From positions 1 to 48,653 of the forward strand of contig CAJOLJ010000012.1 in assembly GCA_905235445.1 (NCBI GenBank): a DNA stretch of 48,653 nt. Direction: 5' to 3'. A program made the translations under genes and the position numbers. This DNA is from an uncultured Bacteroidales bacterium. GTDB taxonomy: Bacteria; Bacteroidota; Bacteroidia; Bacteroidales; UBA932. Of this stretch, positions 16,090-25,731 are shown in pieces; position 1 is the stretch's first letter; every line of letters starts with the position of its first letter. The notes under the pieces are model-generated. The model saw nothing but the letters and a program-made list of their open reading frames with translations. It was not told where the DNA came from and made no database searches.

Positions 16090-18021
16090 TTAGCACAGCC
16101 TCAGGAACACTTCCATCGCCTGGTACTCGGCCATTCCGAGTTCATCGTACAGGCGTGCGGTGTTCTGGGTCCTTTCCTCGGCCCTCTGCCAGAACTCCCT
16201 GGGGTCATCTCCCGGGAACGGGACGATATCTTTCTGGCTTAGGTGACGGAAGATGGCGTGACGCTTCTTGATGAGCTCGTCCGGGGACAGCGGGACAGCC
16301 ATGTCCACCCTGCCGAGTTCCCACTCCATCCATGCTCCCCTGTAGAGCCAGATGTTCGTTTTCTCGAGCCACATCTCGCCTTCCTCTTTCAGCTGCTCTA
16401 TGCTCTCGAGGGCGGCCTCGGTACAGACACGGTGGGTTCCGTGAGGGTCGGCAAGGTCTCCTGCCATGTAGATCTGATCGGGTTTCAGCTGCCTGAGGAG
16501 AGCCTTGATGATATCCAGGTCAGCCTGGGTCCTGGGGAGTTTGGCAACACCGCCGGACTCATAGAAAGGAAGGTTCAGGAAGTGGACATTCCTCTTGTCG
16601 TCCAGTCCGAATGAACGGTCGGCGGACTTGGCCTCGGAACGTCGGATGGCTCCCTTGAGTTTGAGCAGTTCCTTAGGTTCGGGCATACCGGGCCTCTTGC
16701 TCTCGATGAGGGCCTTCACCTCGTCGAAACGGTCCCCGAATCCAAGTTCCATGGCAGCATCCATGTGCTGGAGCACTACGTCGTCATGGACAGCCAGATC
16801 ACCGGAAGTCTGGTAGGCCACATGGACATTGTGTCCCTGCTCCACCAGCCGGATGAACGTTCCGCCCATCGATATCACATCGTCATCGGGGTGAGGCGAG
16901 AAAATGAGAACCGTCTTGGGATAGGGGCTGGCCTTGACGGGACGGTACTCCTCCCTTGAACCGGGTTTTCCTCCGGGCCAGCCGGTGATGGTGTGCTGGA
17001 GGTCGTTGAATACGTCAATGTTGATCTTGTCGAAAGTCCGGGTCTCGAGCAGTTCTCCGAGCGAGTTCTCGAGATAATCCTTCTGGGTGAGCTTCAGGAT
17101 GGGCTTGTGGACGGTCTGGCAGAGCCAGATGACGGCCTTCCTGACAAACTTGGGAGTCCAGATGCAGGGTCCCACGAGCCAGGGGGATACGATGCGGGTG
17201 AGAAGCGAGGATGCAGTCTCATCGGCGAAGAGGGTGATATTGTCATGCTTCTGGAGGAAGGAAGCGGGGTAGGCGGGAGTGATACCATCCTCCACTATTG
17301 CCTTCACGGCCTCGGCTTTCTCCTCGCCCCATGCCATGAGGATGATGCGCTTGGCGCTCATCATGGTGTCGACACCGATTGTGATGGCGGTCTCGGGGGT
17401 GTGCTTAATGTTGCCGTTGAAATTGTTGTTGGCTTGACGCTTGCGGCTCTGGTATGAGAAGCGAACGGTGCGGGTGCGGCTCTTTTCGGAGGCTCCCGCC
17501 TCATTGAAACCTATCTCCCCGTGCTCTCCGACTCCGATTACAAGAAGGTCCAGTCCCCTGGATATCTTCTCGAAGTCTGAACAGAACTGCGTGACCTTAT
17601 CCTCCTTATCGGTGGAGAGGGGGATGTGGATGTTCTCCTTCGGGATGTCCACCAGGTCCAGGAGTTCCTGGAAGAGACGACGGTTGCGGCCCTCGGAGAG
17701 GTTCACGATGGGATAGAACTCGTCGATGGAGAAAACCTCGATGTTCTTGAAGGAGATTTTTCCCTCGTTGTAGCGGCGCGTCAGCCACTTGTACAGGGAT
17801 ACGGGAGAGGCGCCGGTCGTCAGGCCGAGCTTGAACTTGCGACCGGGATTGGTCGCGGTAAAATCGTTGACGGACTTGATGATTATGTCCGCAATCTTGT
17901 CGGAAGCATCGGTGGAGTCAGGATAGATCTCCGTCACGATGTTCTCGTACGAATGGAGAATGTTCCCGGGGAGGTTGGTTTCCAGCAGACCTCCGTCTTT
18001 GGGCAGTGTAAAATGCTTCAT
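16090..18021 (-). CDS. NagB-like and PIG-L (LmbE) deacetylase two-domain protein
   Basis: This 643-residue protein joins a NagB-type sugar-phosphate isomerase/deaminase domain (residues about 20-290) to a PIG-L/LmbE zinc deacetylase domain (about 370-640). NagB signatures are LGLTTGASP and FSIDEFYP. However, the catalytic loop reads GVGEHGEIGFNEAG, where active NagB has EDGHIAFNE, so the Asp and His are replaced by His and Glu. The PIG-L part keeps the zinc motif SPHPDDD and DPHGTH. The architecture is common in Bacteroidetes and is usually annotated as a deaminase. Deacetylation of an N-acetylglucosamine derivative is likely. Deaminase activity is doubtful from the residues. Confidence 0.85.
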   Translation of the reverse strand: MKHFTLPKDGGLLETNLPGNILHSYENIVTEIYPDSTDASDKIADIIIKSVNDFTATNPGRKFKLGLTTGASPVSLYKWLTRRYNEGKISFKNIEVFSIDEFYPIVNLSEGRNRRLFQELLDLVDIPKENIHIPLSTDKEDKVTQFCSDFEKISRGLDLLVIGVGEHGEIGFNEAGASEKSRTRTVRFSYQSRKRQANNNFNGNIKHTPETAITIGVDTMMSAKRIILMAWGEEKAEAVKAIVEDGITPAYPASFLQKHDNITLFADETASSLLTRIVSPWLVGPCIWTPKFVRKAVIWLCQTVHKPILKLTQKDYLENSLGELLETRTFDKINIDVFNDLQHTITGWPGGKPGSREEYRPVKASPYPKTVLIFSPHPDDDVISMGGTFIRLVEQGHNVHVAYQTSGDLAVHDDVVLQHMDAAMELGFGDRFDEVKALIESKRPGMPEPKELLKLKGAIRRSEAKSADRSFGLDDKRNVHFLNLPFYESGGVAKLPRTQADLDIIKALLRQLKPDQIYMAGDLADPHGTHRVCTEAALESIEQLKEEGEMWLEKTNIWLYRGAWMEWELGRVDMAVPLSPDELIKKRHAIFRHLSQKDIVPFPGDDPREFWQRAEERTQNTARLYDELGMAEYQAMEVFLRLC

Positions 18022-18302
18022 GGCTTTTCGTGAATCCGTAAAGATTATATGATTTCGTTAAGTGTTTGCCACTGTGTTCCAGCTTCTGCAAGAACACGAA
18101 CAAAAATAATGCACAGCGGGTTTATGTTCAAAATATTTTTTTAAATAAATCGTTTTCACTCACATAAGTACCCCGATAAAGCACCGGGCCCGCCTTCCGG
18201 ATGTCACCCTGCCGCTGTGCGGGAGGACACTTAAGAAAACGGGTCTGAATTCATTGTTCCCCAGACGGGGAGAGGGTATCTATGGATGAAAGGACTGCCA
18301 TC
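18022..18302. other. Intergenic region with promoter and inverted repeats
   Basis: This 281-bp region between the metalloprotease 3' end and the amino-sugar operon head contains the TTTG-N20-TATTTTTG promoter (18101-18132). It also has two hairpins without T-runs: TGTC..CCC / GGG..GACA at 18202-18229 and TCCCC/GGGGA at 18258-18271. No gene is seen. Confidence 0.5.
18101..18132 (-). promoter_or_regulatory. Promoter of the amino-sugar operon
   Basis: On the minus strand TTTG (18132-18129) is followed after 20 bp by TATTTTTG (18108-18101), a full consensus. Transcription from about 18094 leaves a leader of roughly 70 nt before the start at 18021. Confidence 0.7.
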
Positions 18303-19166
18303 CTAGAGCTTGCTGTACTGCCTCTGGAAAATATCCGGATAAGCTGACTCTATCTTGCCTGTTTTGAGTCCGAGGTTGAGCCAGTTCATCCTCTGCTTGG
18401 CCGTACCGTGGGTGAAGGACTCCTCGACTGCATAGCCCTGGGCCTTCTTCTGGAGGTAGTCATCCCCTATCACTGATGCGCAGCGTATTGCCTCCTCCAC
18501 ATCTCCGGGCTCCAGGGAGCCGAACATGGCGTTGTCATGGTTGGCCCATACACCGGCGAGGAAGTCGGCGAACAGCTCGATTCTCACCGAAGTCTGGTTG
18601 GCCTTCTCCTTGGACTGCTGGGACATCTGCTTGTGGGCCTGGCCTAGGATGCCGAGGAGGTTCTCCACGTGGTGTCCCACCTCGTGGGCTATGACATAGG
18701 CGTAAGCGAAGTCACCGTCTGCACCGAGCTGCGATTTCATGGAAGTGAAGAACGAGAGGTCTATGTACAGGCACTGGTCAGCGGAGCAGTAGAAAGGTCC
18801 CATCGAGGCGCTTCCCGTCCCGCAGCCGGAAGATGTGGTCCCGGTGTACAGGACCATCGTAGGGCTCTGGTACTGTCCGTAGCCATTCTTGGAGAAGTAG
18901 GCGGTCCACACGTCCTCGGTGCCGGCAAGGATCTTCTTTGCGAAGGATGCCAGTTCCTGTTCCTCCTGTGTGAACTGCACTTCGGTAGTCGTAGCGGTGC
19001 CGTCGTCAATCATAAGCGAACCGGGGTCCACCACCTGACCGGTCAGAAGATAAATGAGTCCGGCTATGAGAAGGGCACCTATGCCACCGACTCCTACTGC
19101 AGCTCCGCCACGGCCGCCCCTGCGGTCATCTACATTGGAGCTTTCCCTTCTATCGTCTAGTTTCAT
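18303..19166 (-). CDS. YpfJ-family neutral zinc metallopeptidase
   Basis: This 287-residue protein has an N-terminal basic, Gly-rich stretch, one transmembrane segment (about residues 27-42, IGALLIAGLIYLLTG), and a C-terminal zinc metallopeptidase domain with the HExxH motif HEVGHHVEN. The segments TGTTSSGCGTGSASMGPFYC and ADQCLYIDLSF also fit the YpfJ family. The start ATG at 19166 is chosen because the product then begins MKLDDRRESSNVDDRRG, as in relatives. It is a predicted membrane-anchored protease of unknown substrate and stands alone after the LacI terminator. Confidence 0.85.
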   Translation of the reverse strand: MKLDDRRESSNVDDRRGGRGGAAVGVGGIGALLIAGLIYLLTGQVVDPGSLMIDDGTATTTEVQFTQEEQELASFAKKILAGTEDVWTAYFSKNGYGQYQSPTMVLYTGTTSSGCGTGSASMGPFYCSADQCLYIDLSFFTSMKSQLGADGDFAYAYVIAHEVGHHVENLLGILGQAHKQMSQQSKEKANQTSVRIELFADFLAGVWANHDNAMFGSLEPGDVEEAIRCASVIGDDYLQKKAQGYAVEESFTHGTAKQRMNWLNLGLKTGKIESAYPDIFQRQYSKL

Positions 19167-19208
19167 TGTGTGTGTTGGTTTATGATAGGATTGTATTGGA
19201 TTCCTATG

Positions 19209-19240
19209 GAAAAATGGCAGTGGGGTGTTCCGCACTGCCA
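19209..19240 (-). terminator. Intrinsic terminator of the LacI-type gene
   Basis: TGGCAGTG (19215-19222) pairs perfectly with CACTGCCA (19233-19240), with two more inner pairs, and is followed on the minus strand by five Ts. It begins 10 nt after the stop at 19251. Confidence 0.85.
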
Positions 19241-19250
19241 GATTCATATA

Positions 19251-20285
19251 CTATAGGGATTTCTTGTTCCTCTCCGTGCTTCCGCCCAGACAGAGGGTGG
19301 GCTTGAGGATGATGACCTCCGAGGGATTGCCCGCTATCATGGACGTGAGCAGTTCGACGCTCTTCTCACCGAGTTCCTTAAGAGGCTGCACAATGTGGGT
19401 GACGGTGGTCTCGTACAGGGAGTAGATGTCGCTCTCATCGAATCCCACTATTGCCAGGTCGTCAGGGGTCTTCAGACCCAGTTTCTTCATGGCGGACAGG
19501 GCCAGGGCTGAAAGGGAGTACGTCGGGAGGAAGAAGGCATCCACGCCACGGTCAATGGAGTTCTTTATGAACTTCTCCACGTCGGAGGCTGCATCGCCGT
19601 AGGTCGTGTAATGGATTCTTATGTTGTCGACGAGGCCGTGCTTTGTCATGGCGTTCCTGTACCCGCTTTCCCTCTCGGACAGGGAGGAGATTCCAAGGGT
19701 GTAGGATATCATCTCGATGTTGGTGTAGCCCTTGTTTACCAGAAGCTCGGTCGCCATGCAACCGGCCTCCACGTCATCCAGGAGGACCTTGCCCACATTC
19801 TGTATCTGGTCGGAGTCCCTGTCGAGGAGGACGATGGGAACCTTGGCATCGACAAGCTTGTTTATCGCGGCATCACCACCTGCACAGGGTGCGACGATGA
19901 GCCCGTCCACATTGTGGGCCATCACCGCCCCGAGGACGTCCTCGAGTTTCTGCGCATTCTCGTCGGAGCTTGCGAAGAAGACAGTATAGCCCAGCTGGTG
20001 AGCCTTGTCCTCTATGCAACGGGAGATTCCTGCGAAAAACTTGTTTGAGATGTCATTGGGTATGACCGCAATTGTATTGGAACGGCCACTGCGCAGTGAG
20101 GCTGCGGCAAAATTCCTCCGGTAACCAAGTCTCTGGGCGACCTGAAGGACCCTCTTGGCGGTCTCAGGATTGACAGGGCAGTCAAGGTTGCCGTCGGGGT
20201 CACGCTTAGCGTTCATGACGAAAGAGACAAGAGTAACTGATACACCTGCCTCTTTGGCAACATCCCGGATAGTGACTCTCTTCAT
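19251..20285 (-). CDS. LacI/GalR-family transcriptional regulator
   Basis: This 344-residue protein starts MKRVTIRDVAKEAGVSVTLV, the classic LacI helix-turn-helix, which fixes the start at the ATG 20285. The hinge region (RLGYRRNFAAASLRSGRS) and a periplasmic-binding-protein-like domain (NTIAVIPNDISNKFFAGISR, later DDLAIVGFDESDIYSLYETT) follow. It would bind a sugar or related effector and regulate by operator binding. No obvious target is adjacent, because the pyrophosphatase upstream has its own terminator. A dyad GCAGCC-cat-GGCTGC at 20317-20331, 32 bp before the start, could be an autoregulatory operator, though this is speculative. Confidence 0.92.
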   Translation of the reverse strand: MKRVTIRDVAKEAGVSVTLVSFVMNAKRDPDGNLDCPVNPETAKRVLQVAQRLGYRRNFAAASLRSGRSNTIAVIPNDISNKFFAGISRCIEDKAHQLGYTVFFASSDENAQKLEDVLGAVMAHNVDGLIVAPCAGGDAAINKLVDAKVPIVLLDRDSDQIQNVGKVLLDDVEAGCMATELLVNKGYTNIEMISYTLGISSLSERESGYRNAMTKHGLVDNIRIHYTTYGDAASDVEKFIKNSIDRGVDAFFLPTYSLSALALSAMKKLGLKTPDDLAIVGFDESDIYSLYETTVTHIVQPLKELGEKSVELLTSMIAGNPSEVIILKPTLCLGGSTERNKKSL

Positions 20286-20316
20286 ACTCGTACGTTCTAT
20301 AGTTAAAGTGTCTTTT

Positions 20317-20331
20317 GCAGCCCATGGCTGC
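20317..20331. promoter_or_regulatory. Dyad upstream of the LacI-type gene, possible operator
   Basis: GCAGCC and GGCTGC flank a 3-bp centre, forming a perfect 15-bp dyad 32 bp before the regulator start. LacI-family operators are palindromic, but they usually have an even centre with CG, so this is a weak call. Confidence 0.25.
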
Positions 20332-20373
20332 GTATTTTGCAAATTAACTAATTTTTTCGGCCATATCAAAGAA

Positions 20374-20431
20374 CAAAAAAGAAGGCGGAGTGCTTTTCTG
20401 ACCTTTCAGCTGTCATTTTTTGCACTTCGCC
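20374..20431 (-). terminator. Intrinsic terminator of the pyrophosphatase gene
   Basis: GGCGAAGTGC (20431-20422) pairs with GCACTCCGCC (20393-20384) with one mismatch. The 28-nt interior has its own small hairpin (TGAC/GTCA), and the stem is followed by TTCTTTTTTG. It begins 9 nt past the stop. Confidence 0.85.
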
Positions 20432-20439
20432 CTGTTATT

Positions 20440-22626
20440 TTAAGGATGAATCATCACCGTGAGCCCCGCCATCACTATGGACACCATGCTCATCAGTTTG
20501 ATCAGGATATTGAGCGATGGTCCGCTCGTATCCTTGAAGGGGTCGCCCACCGTGTCACCGACGATGGTGGCCTTGTGGGAAGCGGAACCCTTTCCGCCGA
20601 GATTGCCTTCCTCAACATACTTCTTCGCATTGTCCCAGGCACCGCCCGAGTTGGCCAGGAAGATTGCCAGGACGAACCCCGCTCCGAGGCCTCCGGCGAG
20701 AAGACCGAGGACTCCTGCAGGACCGAGGATGAGAGCTGTAGCCACGGGGATGACAATTGCCAGGCAAGCGGGCAGTATCATCTCATGCTGGGCGGCCCTC
20801 GTGGATATCCTTACGCAGGAAGTGTAGTCGGGCCTCTGCTTTCCTTCCAGGATACCGGATATCTCCCTGAACTGACGCCTCACTTCGATAACCATCTTCT
20901 CGGCTGCCCTTCCCACAGCATTCATGGTAAGTCCGCAGAAGAGGAATGCCATCATTGCCCCGATGAAAACACCGGTGAGGACCACGGGGTTCATCAGCGT
21001 GATATTGTAGTGCTCCACTATCTTGGGGATGCTTGCTGTTGCAAGGTCCGAGTATGTGGCTGCGAGTTCACCGCCCTTCTGGGCAAGCTGGCTGAAGCCG
21101 ATCTTGATTTCCTCGATGTAGGATGCGAGCAGCGCCAGTGCGGTAAGGGCTGCCGAACCTATTGCGAAGCCCTTTCCGGTAGCCGCAGTGGTGTTTCCCA
21201 GGGCATCCAGCACATCGGTCCTCTCCCTCACCAGGGGATCGAGCTCACTCATCTGGGCATTGCCTCCGGCATTGTCCGCGATGGGACCGTAGGCATCGGT
21301 TGCCAGGGTGATCCCGAGGGTTGAGAGCATTCCGACTGCCGCTATGGATATTCCGTAGAGTCCTTGGCTCAGAAGAGAAGGAGAGAAGGAGAACCCTGTA
21401 GCGAAACTGTATGAAAGGATGATTGCTATGGCTATTGTGAGAACAGGTATCGCAGTGGAAACCATTCCCAGACCGACACCCTCGATGATGACGGTAGCGG
21501 GTCCTGTCTTGGAACTCTCCGCGAGGTGACGGGTGGGTTTGTATGAGTGGGAAGTGTAATACTCCGTGGCCTTGCCTATGACAACACCCGCGAGAAGTCC
21601 GCTGAGAACGGACAGCGAGAGCATCCACCAGTTGGGGAAGCCCATGAGGTAGAATACACCGAAGGTGAGCAGGCCTATGAGGGCGGCGCTGAGGTTGGTT
21701 CCGACGCTCAGCGAAGAGAGCAGCTGCTTGAGGCCGGCTCCGTCCTTGGTCTTCACAGCGAAGATACCGATGATGGAAAGGAGCACTCCCATCGCCGCAA
21801 TCATCATGGGGGCGAATATGGCCTTCACCTGCATGTCGGTGTCCCCGAAGAATGCGGAGGCCCCGATTGCCATCGTAGCCAGGATGGATCCGCAGTATGA
21901 CTCATACAGGTCTGCACCCATTCCGGCCACATCCCCCACGTTATCACCCACATTGTCCGCTATGGTGGCAGGATTCCTGGGGTCATCCTCGGGGATGTCC
22001 TGCTCCACCTTTCCGACTATGTCGGCACCTACGTCGGCGGCCTTGGTATATATGCCTCCACCGACCCTGGCGAACAGCGCCTGGGTGGAAGCGCCCATTC
22101 CGAAAGTGAGCATCGTGGTGGTGATGACAACGAGGTTCTGCGAAGAGGAAGGGTCGTACACGGACTGGAGGATCCAGTACCACAGGGATATGTCCAGAAG
22201 GCCAAGTCCCACTACGGTAAGGCCCATGACCGCACCGCTGCGGAATGCGACCTTCAGTCCCGAATTCAGGGAGCGGCTCACCGCACTGGCTGTCCTGGCG
22301 GAAGCATAGGTGGCTGTCCTCATGCCGATATAGCCTGCCAGACCCGAGAAGAAACCTCCGGTGAGGAATGCGAACGGAACCCACTTGTTCTGGATCCCGA
22401 ACCCGTAGGCCAGCACGGCGAAAAATGCCGCCAGTACGATGAATACGATAATCACGACCTTGTACTGCTGCTTGAGGTAAGCCATCGCTCCCTCCCGCAC
22501 ATACTGTGCAATCTCGCGCATGGTCGGTGTTCCCTCGTCCTCCTTTTTCATCTGCCTGTAGAAAATGAAAGAAAACGTCAGGGCGAGCAGAGCTGCGACC
22601 GGAACGAATACGAATAATAGATTCAT
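20440..22626 (-). CDS. hppA: Membrane-bound ion-translocating pyrophosphatase, K+-dependent type
   Basis: This 728-residue polytopic protein couples pyrophosphate hydrolysis to H+ or Na+ export. The family signature GGGIYTKAADVGADIVGKVE and the acidic DDPRNPATIADNVGDNVGD site are present, as is the distal DNAKKYVEEG...GDTVGDPFKDTSGP site. The segment GNTTAATGKGFAIGSAAL has Ala where K+-independent enzymes have Lys, which places it in the K+-dependent class. Whether Na+ or H+ is pumped cannot be read safely. The gene has a TATATTTG promoter element and its own terminator. Confidence 0.95.
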   Translation of the reverse strand: MNLLFVFVPVAALLALTFSFIFYRQMKKEDEGTPTMREIAQYVREGAMAYLKQQYKVVIIVFIVLAAFFAVLAYGFGIQNKWVPFAFLTGGFFSGLAGYIGMRTATYASARTASAVSRSLNSGLKVAFRSGAVMGLTVVGLGLLDISLWYWILQSVYDPSSSQNLVVITTTMLTFGMGASTQALFARVGGGIYTKAADVGADIVGKVEQDIPEDDPRNPATIADNVGDNVGDVAGMGADLYESYCGSILATMAIGASAFFGDTDMQVKAIFAPMMIAAMGVLLSIIGIFAVKTKDGAGLKQLLSSLSVGTNLSAALIGLLTFGVFYLMGFPNWWMLSLSVLSGLLAGVVIGKATEYYTSHSYKPTRHLAESSKTGPATVIIEGVGLGMVSTAIPVLTIAIAIILSYSFATGFSFSPSLLSQGLYGISIAAVGMLSTLGITLATDAYGPIADNAGGNAQMSELDPLVRERTDVLDALGNTTAATGKGFAIGSAALTALALLASYIEEIKIGFSQLAQKGGELAATYSDLATASIPKIVEHYNITLMNPVVLTGVFIGAMMAFLFCGLTMNAVGRAAEKMVIEVRRQFREISGILEGKQRPDYTSCVRISTRAAQHEMILPACLAIVIPVATALILGPAGVLGLLAGGLGAGFVLAIFLANSGGAWDNAKKYVEEGNLGGKGSASHKATIVGDTVGDPFKDTSGPSLNILIKLMSMVSIVMAGLTVMIHP

Positions 22627-22674
22627 ACTGCTGATTTATAGAGTTTTAGAATAATTGGCATTGATTCGGGTAAA

Positions 22675-22682
22675 CAAATATA
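22675..22682 (-). promoter_or_regulatory. -7 element of the hppA promoter
   Basis: The minus strand reads TATATTTG, an exact TAnnTTTG match, about 50 nt before the hppA start. No convincing TTTG box is seen upstream. Confidence 0.5.
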
Positions 22683-22715
22683 GAAAAACTTTTTTTAAAC
22701 GTTTTATAAAATGAG

Positions 22716-22760
22716 AGAAAAAGAAAAACCATCTCCCTCCAGCCTCGTGAAGGAAGATGG
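22716..22760 (-). terminator. Terminator at the end of the ribosomal/rpoA operon
   Basis: CCATCTTCCTTC pairs with the opposite arm of the same stem (22729-22760, one mismatch and a 9-nt loop) and is followed on the minus strand by TTTTTCTTTTTC. It lies 30 nt after the rplQ stop. Confidence 0.85.
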
Positions 22761-22790
22761 CTTGAACCCTTTCGGGATAAGTTCTGAAAG

Positions 22791-23240
22791 CTACTCTGCA
22801 GCTGCTTCCTGGCGTCTTGCCCTGGAACGGCGGGTAGCACGCCTGGTCTCTGTCTTCTTGGGAGCTGCCTCCTGAGTGTCGACTCCGAAGTCAACGAACT
22901 CTACGAGAGCTGTCTCGGCTGCGTCACCGATACGGAAACCGGTGTGGAGGATCCTGAGGTATCCGCCCGGACGGTCTGCGACCTTGGGAGCAATTACTGC
23001 GAACAGCTCCTTGGTTGCCTCCTTGTCCTTGAGGTAGCTGAACACTACACGACGGGAATGGGTGGAGTCATCCTTTGACTTTGTCACGAGAGGCTCAACG
23101 TAAACCTTGAGTGCCTTTGCCTTGGCGACAGTGGTGGTGATCCTCTTGTGCATGATCAGAGAGGATGCCATGTTGGCGAGCATAGCCTTGCGGTGTCCGC
23201 TCTTGCGACCAAGATGGTTTACTGCTTTATTGTGTCTCAT
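22791..23240 (-). CDS. rplQ: Ribosomal protein L17
   Basis: This 149-residue large-subunit protein begins [20 protein letters not shown], the L17 signature. The conserved core ends near residue 120 (VEFVDFG), followed by an Ala/Lys/Arg-rich tail ([17 protein letters not shown]) that is longer than in E. coli, as is usual in Bacteroidetes. It is the last gene of the alpha operon, 2 bp after rpoA, with the operon terminator behind it. Confidence 0.97.
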   Translation of the reverse strand: MRHNKAVNHLGRKSGHRKAMLANMASSLIMHKRITTTVAKAKALKVYVEPLVTKSKDDSTHSRRVVFSYLKDKEATKELFAVIAPKVADRPGGYLRILHTGFRIGDAAETALVEFVDFGVDTQEAAPKKTETRRATRRSRARRQEAAAE

Positions 23241-23242
23241 TG

Positions 23243-24259
23243 CTAAATATTCGTCTTTTTCTTTGGTTCTATATTATACTGTCTTACATCCATCCCGAAT
23301 GTGAGATTCATCTTCTCGACAAGCAGGTCTATCTCATTGAGGGACTTCCTTCCGAAGTTGCGGAACTTCATCAGCTCCTGCCTTGAATAGGACACCAGGT
23401 CTGCGAAGGTGTCGATGTCGGCGGCCTTGAGGCAGTTGTATGCCCTCACCGACAGGCCCATCTCCGAAAGCTTGGTAAGGAGAAGGTGACGGATCTTGAG
23501 GCTGTCCTCATCGAGAACCTTGGACTCTTCCTCAACGCTCTCCTCCCTGACCATCTTGTCATCCTCGGTGAAGAGGCGAAGGTGGTACAGAAGGATGTTG
23601 GCAGCTTCCTGGAGGGCGGCGCTCGGGGTTATGGACCCGTCGGTCTCGACCTCTATGATAAGCTGCTCATAGTCGGTCCTCTGCTCTACGCGGAAAGGCT
23701 CAACACTCCAGTTGACCTTGCGTATAGGAGTATAGATGGCGTCAATGGGAATTGTGTCGATGGTCATATCCTCGCTGTCCCTGGTTTCCTCAGCGGGCAC
23801 GAAACCGCGTCCGTGAGTGATTGTCAGCTGCATCTCCAGCCTAACGGAGGGGTCGAGGGAACAGATGTGCAGTTCTTTATTCAACACCATGAAAGAAGAC
23901 AATCCCTTATTAATATCATCGGCGGTGAACTCTCCCTTGCCCTCGATGACGATGTCGGCGGTCTCGGTGTCAACGCCTTCGACCATCCTCTTTAAGCGTA
24001 CCTGCTTGAGGTTCAGAATGATGTCTTGCATACCCTCGATAACTCCGGTTATCGTCTGGAACTCCTGCTGGACCCCGGCGACACGGATAGCGCTGATAGC
24101 AAAACCTTCCAGTGAGGACAATAGGGTGCGCCTGAGGGCATTGCCGATAGTCGTTCCGTATCCGGGCTCGAGGGGCTCGAGGCTGAAACGGGCGAAGGTA
24201 TCGGAGCTGCCTTCCTGCATTTTCACCTTATCCGGTTTCTGAAAAGATAAGATTGCCAT
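23243..24259 (-). CDS. rpoA: RNA polymerase alpha subunit
   Basis: This 338-residue protein has the N-terminal assembly domain ([31 protein letters not shown]) and the C-terminal DNA- and activator-binding domain ([20 protein letters not shown] segment, then [12 protein letters not shown]). An acidic linker ([16 protein letters not shown]) joins them. It forms the dimer on which beta and beta-prime assemble. It sits between rpsD and rplQ, the standard alpha-operon order. Confidence 0.98.
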   Translation of the reverse strand: MAILSFQKPDKVKMQEGSSDTFARFSLEPLEPGYGTTIGNALRRTLLSSLEGFAISAIRVAGVQQEFQTITGVIEGMQDIILNLKQVRLKRMVEGVDTETADIVIEGKGEFTADDINKGLSSFMVLNKELHICSLDPSVRLEMQLTITHGRGFVPAEETRDSEDMTIDTIPIDAIYTPIRKVNWSVEPFRVEQRTDYEQLIIEVETDGSITPSAALQEAANILLYHLRLFTEDDKMVREESVEEESKVLDEDSLKIRHLLLTKLSEMGLSVRAYNCLKAADIDTFADLVSYSRQELMKFRNFGRKSLNEIDLLVEKMNLTFGMDVRQYNIEPKKKTNI

Positions 24260-24286
24260 AAACTTCTTTGTTAAGGTGTTGATTTA

Positions 24287-24892
24287 TTACTTGGAGTAGA
24301 GGTCGACGATCAGCTGCTCGTTGATGGTCTCGGGGATTTCCTCCCTGGTAGGTACGTTCAGGTACTTGCCCGTGAGGTTCTTGGCATCGAACTCGAGCCA
24401 TGCGTAACGCTTGGCGGAGGCTACGGAAGCCTGGATGACCTCGAGGCTCTTGGATCTCTCCCTGACTGCGATGACATCACCGGGCTTTACATTGGCGGAG
24501 GGGATGTTGCAGACAGAGCCGTTGAGGGTAATGTGCTTGTGGAGGACGAGCTGACGGGCGGCTGCCCTGGTGGGGGCGATGCCGAGGCGGTAAACCAGGT
24601 TGTCGAGGCGGCTCTCGAGCAGGAAGATGAGGTTCTCACCCTTCTGTCCGGCCATGCGGGAAGCCTTCTCGTAGGTGTTGCGGAACTGACGCTCGAGCAC
24701 ACCGTACATGTATTTCACCTTCTGCTTCTCCTTGAGCTGAGCACCGTACTCAGTGGACTTCTTGCCCCTCTTGTGGGCGGGTCCGTGCTGTCCGGGTGCA
24801 TAGTCACGCTTCTCGAAGTACTTGTCCGGTCCATAGATAGCCTCACCGAACTTGCGGGCGATCTTGGTGGTAGGTCCTGTATATCTTGCCAT
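24287..24892 (-). CDS. rpsD: Ribosomal protein S4
   Basis: This 201-residue primary binder of 16S rRNA contains the S4 RNA-binding domain ([33 protein letters not shown], residues about 92-130). The N-terminal region lacks the Cys cluster of zinc-type S4 proteins. In other bacteria S4 represses its own operon by binding the leader before rpsM. A GC-rich hairpin occupies that position here. Confidence 0.97.
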   Translation of the reverse strand: MARYTGPTTKIARKFGEAIYGPDKYFEKRDYAPGQHGPAHKRGKKSTEYGAQLKEKQKVKYMYGVLERQFRNTYEKASRMAGQKGENLIFLLESRLDNLVYRLGIAPTRAAARQLVLHKHITLNGSVCNIPSANVKPGDVIAVRERSKSLEVIQASVASAKRYAWLEFDAKNLTGKYLNVPTREEIPETINEQLIVDLYSK

Positions 24893-24911
24893 AACTGTAC
24901 TACATTAAAAA

Positions 24912-25301
24912 TTAGACTTTACGACGGCCCTTGGGACGGCAGCCGTTGTGGGGCATGGGGGTGACGTCGATAATCTCGGTAACCTCGATGCCTGCATTGT
25001 TGATGGTCCTGATAGCGGACTCACGTCCTGAACCGGGGCCCTTCACATAGACCTTCACCTTGCGCAGACCAGCGTCGAATGCGGTCTTTGAGGCGTCCTC
25101 GGCAGCCATCTGGGCAGCATACGGAGTGTTCTTCTTGGAACCCCTGAAGCCGCACTTTCCAGCTGAAGACCAGCTGATGACCTGGCCAAGATTGTTGGTA
25201 AGAGAAACGATGACGTTGTTGAAGGTGGACGAGACATGAGCCTGACCGACCGCCTCAACCTTGACGACTCTCTTCTTGGTTGTAGTTGTCTTCTTTGCCA
25301 T
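24912..25301 (-). CDS. rpsK: Ribosomal protein S11
   Basis: This 129-residue small-subunit platform protein has the conserved segments [43 protein letters not shown] and the C-terminal [16 protein letters not shown]. The ATG at 25301 is chosen over a TTG two codons upstream. It lies 9 bp after rpsM in the alpha operon. Confidence 0.97.
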   Translation of the reverse strand: MAKKTTTTKKRVVKVEAVGQAHVSSTFNNVIVSLTNNLGQVISWSSAGKCGFRGSKKNTPYAAQMAAEDASKTAFDAGLRKVKVYVKGPGSGRESAIRTINNAGIEVTEIIDVTPMPHNGCRPKGRRKV

Positions 25302-25310
25302 AATCAATTA

Positions 25311-25688
25311 TTATTTGGTTGCCTTCTTCTTGTTGGCGACAGTCTTCTTCTTGCCCTTGCGTGTACGGGCATTGTTCTTGGTGCTCTGTCCTCTGACGGG
25401 AAGACCGATACGATGACGGATTCCCCTGTAGCAACCGATATCCATCAGTCGCTTGATGTTCATCTGGACAGATGAGCGGAGCTCGCCCTCGATCTTGTAC
25501 TCCTCATTGATCTCGGAGCGGATCTTGGCGATCTCGGTATCGTCCCACTCATTTACCTTCTTGTCATAGTCGATACCGCACTTGTCAAGTATCCTACGGG
25601 CAGATGAGCGGCCGATTCCGTAGATGTAGGTGAGGCCTATCTCTCCCCTTTTGTTGTTGGGTAAATCAACACCGGCTATTCTTGCCAT
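25311..25688 (-). CDS. rpsM: Ribosomal protein S13
   Basis: This 125-residue head protein begins [20 protein letters not shown] and contains the helix-two-turn-helix segment [14 protein letters not shown] and the C-terminal [23 protein letters not shown] tail that contacts tRNA. It is the first gene of the alpha set. A 72-bp gap with a strong hairpin separates it from rpmJ, the largest gap in this part of the cluster. Confidence 0.97.
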   Translation of the reverse strand: MARIAGVDLPNNKRGEIGLTYIYGIGRSSARRILDKCGIDYDKKVNEWDDTEIAKIRSEINEEYKIEGELRSSVQMNIKRLMDIGCYRGIRHRIGLPVRGQSTKNNARTRKGKKKTVANKKKATK

Positions 25689-25731
25689 ATTCTATAATCG
25701 TGATTTTTTGTTGTTACGTGTTTGACGGTCC

